Source: Candidatus Thiosymbion ectosymbiont of Catanema sp. Cochon2018 (lineage in GTDB: Bacteria; Pseudomonadota; Gammaproteobacteria; Chromatiales; Chromatiaceae). Taken from it: 64,000 nt of DNA. Below the pieces are notes generated by a model. The model was not told the DNA's origin and did not search any database. It saw only the letters and a program-made list of their open reading frames with translations. Shown one piece after another: positions 23,357 through 31,100 of this stretch. The stretch is taken from positions 637,846 to 701,845 of the forward strand of contig WYCW01000004.1 of NCBI GenBank assembly GCA_011392765.1, given 5' to 3'. Every line of letters starts with the position of its first letter. Positions within the stretch are counted from its first letter, which is position 1. A program made the position numbers and the translations under genes.

Positions 23357-23770
23357 TCAGAACTGCCCGGTCCGCAGCAAGACCAAGGTACAGGCGTGCT
23401 CATAGGGAATCCGGGCGTCCTTGAGGGCGAGTTCGAGCACACGCGACTCGGTTCCCGGATTCAGGATTACCCGTCCCGGAGACAGGTCGAGGATGTCCTG
23501 AATCATCGCCTTGCTGCGGGTAGGCCCGACATACAGGGTGAGGGTATGAACCGGCCTGTGGATTTGCCGCAGGTCGTCGACCACCGGGATGCGATCGATA
23601 CGGCTCACTTTCGGGTGCACCGGAATCACGTGGTAGCCGTGATCGTGAAGCAGTTTTACCGCCTGATAGGAGTAACGGGTCGGCTTCGGGCTCGCGCCCA
23701 GGACGACAACGGTGTGTTCCTGCGGTTTCAGGGCACTTTGAAAAATACGATTTTCGTCAACGGAGTGCAT
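23357..23770 (-). CDS. CoA-binding domain protein
   Basis: This 137-aa single-domain protein resembles the YccU / succinyl-CoA-synthetase-alpha Rossmann fold. It shows VVVLGASPKPTRYSYQAVKLL, GYHVIPVHPK, and a C-terminal RVILNPGTESRVLELALK. Such proteins bind CoA, but their role is mostly unknown. The first 13 codons and the start lie inside a 98-bp inverted-repeat element (23732-23829), so the N-terminus (MHSVDENRIFQSALKPQ) may be partly element-derived. It is on the same strand as the lipoprotein gene, 55 bp upstream of it. Confidence 0.8.
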   Translation of the reverse strand: MHSVDENRIFQSALKPQEHTVVVLGASPKPTRYSYQAVKLLHDHGYHVIPVHPKVSRIDRIPVVDDLRQIHRPVHTLTLYVGPTRSKAMIQDILDLSPGRVILNPGTESRVLELALKDARIPYEHACTLVLLRTGQF

Positions 23771-23829
23771 GGATAATCAATGGGTTAGAGACTCTTGAAT
23801 GGTGAAAATACCTATTTTTCAAGGTGCCC
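23732..23829. repeat. MITE-like inverted-repeat element over a gene start
   Basis: The 98-bp element has 17-bp termini GGGCACYTTGAAAAATA in inverted orientation. Related CACCTTGAAAAAT ends occur at about 17090 and hairpins of the same style at 17198 and 50410. Beyond it, to 24023, are the AATCCTGTTAATCCTG tandem words (about 23950-23990) and no gene. Confidence 0.65.
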
Positions 23830-24023
23830 TTCAAACGGTTCCGGTGTTGCACGACAACTTATCCCCCTCAGCCCAATGCCATCAAGTTAAATTTATGGGC
23901 ACGCTTCGCTTTGTGCTTCGATCAAGCCGTCTGAAGAAACCTCCGCTATAAGATCCTGTTAATCCTGAAAATCCTGTTAATCCTGTACCATTAGGAGACA
24001 AGCCCGGAGGTTAGGGTTTATTC

Positions 24024-27017
24024 TTAGCTACCGTGACCGACCAGAGTAAAACCCGCCCAGGCTTTGGGGTGCGAGAAGCTGCCGGTTCGAATGAGATCGA
24101 GCTGGCTCTCGCGCAATGCGTTTGCCATATGTTCACCGTGGGCGAGTTCCTTGAAGGTGTCTTTCAAGAGGACACGCGTAGTCAATGAGGGGACCTCCCA
24201 ATGGCTGACGAGCAGGTTTCTGGCCCCCGCAAAGAAGAAGTTGCGCGCCAGACCGGAAAGCGCCTCACCGCCGCTTTCCTTACCGCCGCCACCGGTATCA
24301 CAGGCGGACAGCACGACCAGATCCGCATCCATCTTCAGATCGGTTGCCACTTCACTCGCCAGCAGCAGACCGGCGGCCGCGGACCCCGATCCTCCACTCG
24401 GGGTCGTGAGCAGGGCGGCATCGGGCAGGCATTCCAGCTTGCTCGGCAACACCCCGTGGGTGGCAAAGGAGATATAGCGATAGTCGGTCAGATCGCGCCG
24501 GTGTACCGCGGGTACCGTAAAGGCACGCCCCAGGACCAGGTCCCGCGAGCCGGCGCCGAGGGCGCCGGCGCTTTCCTGCAATTCGAGTGCGGCATCCGGT
24601 AGGCGTGCAAAATTCGCGAGCCATGACGCCTCACTGCGACAGGTCGCGGTCCGCAGCATACCCACCGCCGACATCAGGGTCGCCGTCTTGCCGCCGGGAA
24701 CGGGATCGCCGAAGCCTACAAAAGGTTTCGGCGCCTTGGACGGAGGCGTTTTACGCAGGCTCACGAAAGACTGCACGGCCGGAGCCAAGGTCAGGGCGTG
24801 GCGTGCAATCATCCAGGGGACCGCAGAATAGTCCAGACCCTTCACTCTCGGCGGTACGTCCGTCACCAGCATGGCGAAGGGCAGGCTGAGCAGTTCTCCG
24901 CTTGGAATGGTGATGAGGTGGTGCTTGGCGCGGACCGCGCCGGTGACCGGTCCGAACAGATGCCGATAGAGGGCATGTGCCCGTTTGACCGGATATGCCG
25001 GTACCTCGAGGTCTTCCACCGGCCGTCTCAGCTCACGCACGAAGCGCCGTATCTGGGAGCGCGACAACCCGATGGGGTAGATCCGGACGCTGTCTCGGTC
25101 GACCAGGAACCCGACCCCGCCGGCGGCACCGATGAGAATATGCGACAGGGCCTCGTCTTTACGGAGCCGTTGCTGTACCTCCGAGATGGGAATAGGTTTG
25201 AACAGGACCAACTGATTGTATCCGGGAGAGGCGGACTGGACCTGGAGCTCGAGTTCCGCGATCCGGGTGTTGATTTCATGCCAGCGGCGCCGGAGCTCCC
25301 CGCGCCTATTTGCGCGCAAGCCGTCGGAATCCAGGTCTTTGCGGATCCGCTCCCGCCGTGCCTGGGCATCCTGCAGCTGCCTGAGAAGGTCGCTGACCTC
25401 CATGTTTCCGGACTCGAGCCGGGCATAGACCTGAGCAATCTGCCGGACCACCAATGGGCTCGTCACCAGCTGCGCCGCCTCGAACAGTTCGCCGGCGAGC
25501 TGCTTACTGCCGAGTCCCCCGACATGCTTTATGCCGATTCGAAAGTATGGGAACGCATCGTCGATGTCCACAGTGCCGCGCTGTTCACGGATAATCTCGA
25601 AGCCCTCCCGGAATGCGCTCAATGCCCGGCGCTCATGGCCCCGACGGGCATGCAGTCGGCCCAGCGCCAGGAAGGCCATTCCCCCGGCGCGGGTACTGCC
25701 GGTCAGGGCACGTTCGGTGGCAACGGCGGACCTGAGCAGGCGCCGGGCGGAGACTGGATCGCCTTGCGCCTCCGCGATTTCCGCACCGAGCACGTCGATC
25801 TCCACCGCCCAATCCTTCGGTGCCTCGACATCGGCATCGAAGAGCGCACGTGCCTGCCGCCATGCTGCTTCGGCAGCATCCGGACGTCCTTGATACAGCA
25901 GGGTCTTGGCCTTTACATAGGCCGGCTTGATCGCGTTGCTGCGGGTCGAGGTCTCTTCGCCCCGGATCAATGACGTGCTGCTCGTCCCACCGGCCAACCC
26001 ACTGTCAGGGGTGAATTCACGCCCACCCCCCAGGTCGTGCCGAACACTCGACAAGGCGTAACCATGGGTTCGGAACTGATCCTTCGCGCGCTCCGCTTCG
26101 CTGGCCGCTTCGCGATTCTTGCCCTGATTGGCCAAATGCATTGAGCGGTAGGCATCGAGACGGGCCCGCTCGATGGCCGGGGAGGCGGAATCCATGAGCG
26201 CCCTCTCCGCGCGACCGAACATGGCTTCGGCGGCCTCGAATTTTTCCTGATTACTGAGCTCCAGACCCAGATGCATGCTCAGAAAGGCGACCAGATCCGG
26301 CCGCTGCACCTCGGCCTGCAACAGGGCCTTGCGATACTGCTGTTCGGCGAGCGCATGTTGACCGCGTTGATTGTGGTAACGGGCCAGACGGCGCAATGCC
26401 TTGTAGTGGGTGACATCGCCGATGTCGAAATCGGAGCTCGCGATCAGCCCTTTCAGACGCCGCATCTCCTCGGATAATTCGCGGGGGTCGGCACCGGCAC
26501 GAATCCGGCCGCTGACCACACCGATGCTGCGCTCCAACGGTTGGAAGGCCCCGGGAATCCCGTCGCCGAGGTAGATGCGCTCCCCGATGCGGGCAACCAC
26601 CGTTTGATAGGGCCAACCTCCCGGACGCAGCTTACAGTCCAGGGCCAGTGCCTCGATCCCATCCAGGATGGATGTGGAGCGCGGTGCACCACACTCGGTA
26701 AACCGATTCAAGCGCCGACGCCACCAGCCTTCCGAGGCCAATGAGCGGGGGGTATCCGAGCCTGCATCGACGACGAACACCGAGCCGCTCGGCTGATCCC
26801 AGCCCCCGCACTGGAGCCTGAAATAGCCGGCACCGGTCTGAGCGATCTTCCTCGGCACGGGGCGCTCGTACAGTGTGCAGGGCTCGTTTTGCCGGTTCGT
26901 CCCGACCTCGAACCGGCTACCGGAGGTATCGGATCTGTCCACGGGCGAGACACATCCCAGGAGACCAATCGTCACCAGGAACACCAAGGCCCTGGTCAAT
27001 CGCGTATTCAGACTCAT
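24024..27017 (-). CDS. CHAT-domain lipoprotein with TPR-like repeats
   Basis: This 997-aa protein starts with a lipoprotein signal (LVFLVTIGLLGC), followed by helical TPR-like repeats (about 190-520) and a C-terminal CHAT domain. The caspase-like dyad is His in FATHG (about H854) and Cys in LSACDTGGG (about C906); SHWEV and GFTLVGHG complete the domain. CHAT proteins are cysteine peptidases, several of them effectors. This one would sit outside the cytoplasm. It is the last gene of an operon with the haemagglutinin-like exoprotein and the Rpn-type protein, 45 bp after the latter. Processing of the exoprotein is a reasonable guess but not shown. Confidence 0.85.
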   Translation of the reverse strand: MSLNTRLTRALVFLVTIGLLGCVSPVDRSDTSGSRFEVGTNRQNEPCTLYERPVPRKIAQTGAGYFRLQCGGWDQPSGSVFVVDAGSDTPRSLASEGWWRRRLNRFTECGAPRSTSILDGIEALALDCKLRPGGWPYQTVVARIGERIYLGDGIPGAFQPLERSIGVVSGRIRAGADPRELSEEMRRLKGLIASSDFDIGDVTHYKALRRLARYHNQRGQHALAEQQYRKALLQAEVQRPDLVAFLSMHLGLELSNQEKFEAAEAMFGRAERALMDSASPAIERARLDAYRSMHLANQGKNREAASEAERAKDQFRTHGYALSSVRHDLGGGREFTPDSGLAGGTSSTSLIRGEETSTRSNAIKPAYVKAKTLLYQGRPDAAEAAWRQARALFDADVEAPKDWAVEIDVLGAEIAEAQGDPVSARRLLRSAVATERALTGSTRAGGMAFLALGRLHARRGHERRALSAFREGFEIIREQRGTVDIDDAFPYFRIGIKHVGGLGSKQLAGELFEAAQLVTSPLVVRQIAQVYARLESGNMEVSDLLRQLQDAQARRERIRKDLDSDGLRANRRGELRRRWHEINTRIAELELQVQSASPGYNQLVLFKPIPISEVQQRLRKDEALSHILIGAAGGVGFLVDRDSVRIYPIGLSRSQIRRFVRELRRPVEDLEVPAYPVKRAHALYRHLFGPVTGAVRAKHHLITIPSGELLSLPFAMLVTDVPPRVKGLDYSAVPWMIARHALTLAPAVQSFVSLRKTPPSKAPKPFVGFGDPVPGGKTATLMSAVGMLRTATCRSEASWLANFARLPDAALELQESAGALGAGSRDLVLGRAFTVPAVHRRDLTDYRYISFATHGVLPSKLECLPDAALLTTPSGGSGSAAAGLLLASEVATDLKMDADLVVLSACDTGGGGKESGGEALSGLARNFFFAGARNLLVSHWEVPSLTTRVLLKDTFKELAHGEHMANALRESQLDLIRTGSFSHPKAWAGFTLVGHGS

Positions 27018-27062
27018 TTTCCAATAAGCCCGCTGTTCGCCTCTGAGAAAGGTGCCCTCGCG

Positions 27063-28109
27063 TCAATGCTCCTCGAACACAGCATCTATCATGGATGCAT
27101 CCAGAATGCGATCGGCCCAAAGATCGAGTTGTTCCAAAGTGGCGTTATCGAGGCGCTTGCGGTTTTTTTCATCAAGGGGACCGAAGCGTTTGACAAGCAG
27201 GCGTTCCAGGATCGTTGCGGCCTTTTCGGTCTTGCCTTCGAGTTTGCCTTCCAATCTACCTTGCTCTAAGCCTTGCTCTAAGCCTTGCTCTAAGCCTTGC
27301 TCTAAGCCTTGCTCTAAGCCTTCCTCCAGGCCTTGCTGGAGGCCTTTTTGGATGGCCAGACGTTCGACACTGGTGACATAGGGCATTTTCGTTTCTCCTT
27401 CAATGACTTCGATATCTTGCCAGAGCCGTTGTTCGAGCGCATCGGGCAGACGCATCATCCAGTCGAGGACGGCAAAGAGATCCAAGATACGTTGCCTGTC
27501 CCAACCTTGCCGGTAGAACGAACGCACGAGGTCGCGCTTGGCCCGATAGCGGGCTTGCGGGTCGCCTTTGGTCTGACGGGTACGCAGATGCGCGGCGGTC
27601 ACCAAGGCGAAGGGGTTGGGGTGCGCTGCGAGTGCTTCGGCGCGGTCCGCATAGTCGATGAGTTTGACCACGGGAAATTCGAGTGTATGGCGACAGCCCA
27701 AAACCTCGAAGCCATAGGAATCGGGTCGCCATCCTGCCTCCTCATCGGCCAGCACGGCGAGGCTGGCGATGGGGCGGGCGTAGCGGTCGAAGAGCCGATA
27801 GTTGTAGGTGAACATGCGCTTGGCGAAGTTGCTGTCGCGCCGGCCCTGGACCTCGATGTGGATGTAGATCCAGCGTGGTTCGCCATCCCTGAGAGTGACT
27901 TGTACCAGGGTATCGGCAAAGCGTTTACCGAGTTCGGCGTCGCGCACGACCTGACGCAGTTCGGTGTTTTTAAATTCATGGCCTGGTGCCCAATCGATTT
28001 GAGCGTAGGCTTCCGGAAAATAGAAGGCCATGAATTCGGGGAAGGCGTGTTCGAGCGCCTCTTTCCAGGGGCTGTCGTAGGCATCACTGTTATTTTGTAG
28101 ATCGCTCAT
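27063..28109 (-). CDS. Rpn-family PD-(D/E)XK nuclease / putative transposase
   Basis: This 348-aa protein has a nuclease core with Asp in RFADTLVQV and Glu-x-Gln in IHIEVQGRRD, the form used by the Rpn (recombination-promoting nuclease, YhgA-like) group. It is followed by a charged stretch of EQGL repeats (about 262-285) and a DUF4351-like C-terminus (ILERLLVKRFGPLDEKNRKRL). The repeats are encoded by a 12-bp tandem repeat. Its ATG overlaps the stop of the exoprotein gene by one base (TAATG), so it is translationally coupled to it. It may have inserted into an older exoprotein-CHAT operon, or be a true member of it. Confidence 0.85.
   Translation of the reverse strand: MSDLQNNSDAYDSPWKEALEHAFPEFMAFYFPEAYAQIDWAPGHEFKNTELRQVVRDAELGKRFADTLVQVTLRDGEPRWIYIHIEVQGRRDSNFAKRMFTYNYRLFDRYARPIASLAVLADEEAGWRPDSYGFEVLGCRHTLEFPVVKLIDYADRAEALAAHPNPFALVTAAHLRTRQTKGDPQARYRAKRDLVRSFYRQGWDRQRILDLFAVLDWMMRLPDALEQRLWQDIEVIEGETKMPYVTSVERLAIQKGLQQGLEEGLEQGLEQGLEQGLEQGLEQGRLEGKLEGKTEKAATILERLLVKRFGPLDEKNRKRLDNATLEQLDLWADRILDASMIDAVFEEH
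27259..27318. repeat. 12-bp tandem repeat inside the Rpn-type gene
   Basis: Five perfect copies of CCTTGCTCTAAG are followed by diverged ones. They are in frame and encode EQGL units, so gain or loss of copies would change the length but not the frame. Confidence 0.92.
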
Positions 28110-31100
28110 TATTCCTCTTCGGACCCCTCCTCTTCAGAAACCTCCGGTTCGTCATTACGCTTCCCCTGGTTTTCCCACAGGGACTCGTTGGCACCGCTCA
28201 AGTGCACCAAATCCGGCTCCTCGTCCGCACCGTAATCGGGCACACCGTAATCGGGCAGCACGCCGTCATACTCGGGAAATACCTGGATATCGGCCGGGCT
28301 GTCGAAAAGACCGTCCACCGACGAGGACGTGGAATCGATGGCCTCCAGCGACTTGATCGTCTGCATCTCGATTGTCTCATTCGGAATTTTCTCCGGCTCG
28401 GTCCTTTTATCCGGGATCTCGATCTCCTCGGACCCAGGCGGTTCATCCGGGATATTCGATTCCGGTATCTCGGACTCCGGCTCCGGTGTCTCGGGTTCCG
28501 GCTCCGGTACCTCGGGCTCCGGCTCCGGTACCTCGGGTTCCGGTCCCGGTATCTCGGGTTCCGGTCCCGGTATCTCGGGTTCCGGCTCCGGTATTTCGGG
28601 TTCCGGCGGAGTAATCTCATCGGGTACATTGATGAAAATGCCGCCGCTGGTCGTCTGTGCGTCAACCTCCGAGGCCTCCACGACGACACCGTTCATGACG
28701 ACATCGATATCCGCGTCTCTCGGCGTACCAAATCCAATGCCGGTGCCCGCCCGCAGGGTGACAGCACCACCGATAAGATTTGCATTACCCGCGCTGCCCT
28801 CGGCCACGGTGTCATCCGTGATCGCGCCGGTCACGGCAGTAATGGTAATGGGATTGGTACCGGCCTCGATACGACCCAATTGAACGTCACGCTGCGCTGT
28901 CAGGGTAACCGCTCCACCGGCGCTGTAGAGGGTGCCCTCGGCCATGCCGACGTCGCCGCTCGTGGCTGTGGCGTTAAGGGTACCGCCGGTGGTGACGTCT
29001 CCGGCGGCAGTGTGTCCGATGCCGGTGCCGCCGGTGAGGGTGACATTACCGCCTCCGCTGACCGCCGCGGCAAGGCCCAACAGGTCTGCCGCTTCAAGAT
29101 TCAGCTCACCGCCGGCCGTGATCGCCTGGTCGACCTGCAGGTTGCCGGTCGTGGTGCGCAGCCGAATATTCCCGCCCCCGGCAGTAGTGAGGGCCTGTGC
29201 TACGGTCATGGCGCTGCCGGAGACTTGGATGGACCCACCAGGACCAGGCGTTACCGCTACCCTCACGACGCCGGGAGGCGCCGTGCCGCCTAACTGCACC
29301 GCGTTGGTTTCAGCGATAGCGATGTCGCCGCTGGTGGTTTGCGCATCGATGCTGACCGAGGCAGCAGTGTCGATCGCGGCATCTCCCGCCGCGCCGATGT
29401 CGCTGCCCGCAGCCAGGCGGATGGCACCACCAACGAGGTTTTCCTTACCTGTGCCTTCGTCTCCTGGCGTGGTGTCGGCGTCACTGATCGCTCCACCCGC
29501 CGTGATGCTAATGTCCTTCCGATCACTGTCCGTACCAGCAACGACTCGACCCAGGGCGATGTCATCGGTCTCCTCGATGAAAATGTCGCCGGTGGTGGTC
29601 TGTGCGTCGAGGCTGGTCGCGGCTATGTCGATATCGGCGGCTCCTGTCGCACCGATGGCACCGCCCGCGATCAGACTGATGTTACCGCCGACCAGATTCT
29701 CGTTGTTCGCCCCTTCAGCCGCGGGGTCCTTGTCGGTGATGGCACCACCCGCCCTGAGGGTGATGTCGCCACTGCCGGCCACCACACGACCCAGGGCGAG
29801 GTCGTCGGCCTCGTCAATGAAGATACTGCCGCTGGTGACTTGGGCATCAAGACTATCCACCTTGGTGTCGAGGTCGGCATCTCCATTCCCACCAATAACG
29901 CCACCCGCAGTCAGGCGGATGGCCCCACCCACGAGGTTCTCATTGCCTGCCCCTTCAGCCACAGGGTCTTTGTCAGTGATCGCACCACCCGCCTTGAGGC
30001 TGATGTCGCCACTGCCGGCCTCCACACGACCCAGGGCGAGGTCGTCGGCCTCGTCAATGAAGATACTGCCGCTGGTGACTTGGGCATCAAGGCTGTCCAC
30101 ATCGGTGTTGAGCGGGTTGCCCTCCTTATTGCCAATCCCATTCTCCACATCGAGCCGCAGGATCTTGGCCTCCAGCTGGTTCGGCGCAGCTTCACTGATA
30201 GCACCGCCATCGCTGATCGACCCGCTCGAGAATAGCGCCAATCCCCCCACCTCGCTGAAATTCGCCGTGTCGATCCGTACCTCGCCTACCCGCTTATCGG
30301 CCGCACCGAAACGAACGAGCCCGGTGGTCTCGAGGGCGGCAATTTCACTATCGTCGAGCCGAAATTCACCCGCCGCTCCGCCCAAGCCGATGTTGCGGGC
30401 GATGGTTTGTCCGTTCCGATTGCGACTGCCCATCGGCAGGAAGACAATGTCCTTGCCTCCACCAGCCACGATCTGGGCGGTTCCGGTCGGGTCATTGTTT
30501 TGAATTGTCAGGTCATTGACGGCCAACTCGATATCGGCATTGCCCGTGCGTATGACACTACGTGTGGGGGACGAATCGCCCACATCCTCCAAGGTGAGGG
30601 TGCCGCTGCCGGTATCGAGCCGGATCTTCCCGTTCTCACTCTCGATTGTGGCATCGGTGTTCACTATCAGGTCGCTATTCGTTGCCTGAAGATGAATCGT
30701 CCCACTTCCCTCAGTGGTAACGTTTTGCGCTACGGTCATGGGACCGCCGGCGATGACCTTGATGGACCCACCAGGACCGGGTGTTACCTGCATGCTCACG
30801 CTGCCGGGAGACGCCGTGCTACCTAACTGCACCGCGTTGGTTTCAGCGATAGCGATGTCGCCGCTGGTGGTTTGCGCATTGATGCTGTTGCCTGCAGCGG
30901 TGTTGAGCGGGTTGCTAATTTCGCCAACCCCGGTGCGGGCGTCAAGCCGCAGGATCTTGGCCTGCAGTTGGTCCGACGCGGATTCGTTGGCGGCGCCAAC
31001 ATCGCTGATCGACCCGCTTGAGAATAGCTCCAATCCACCTACAGCGCTGAAGTCCGCTGTGTCGATCCGTACCTCACCTACCTGCGTATTGGCTGTACCG

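Noticed and set aside
28480..28620. Possible CRISPR-like array
   Set aside because: The regularly spaced repeats are the codons of a PEPE-rich protein stalk, not repeat-spacer units.
28202..30503. Plus-strand open frames opposite the exoprotein gene
   Set aside because: They mirror the repeats of the haemagglutinin-like gene and have no independent support.
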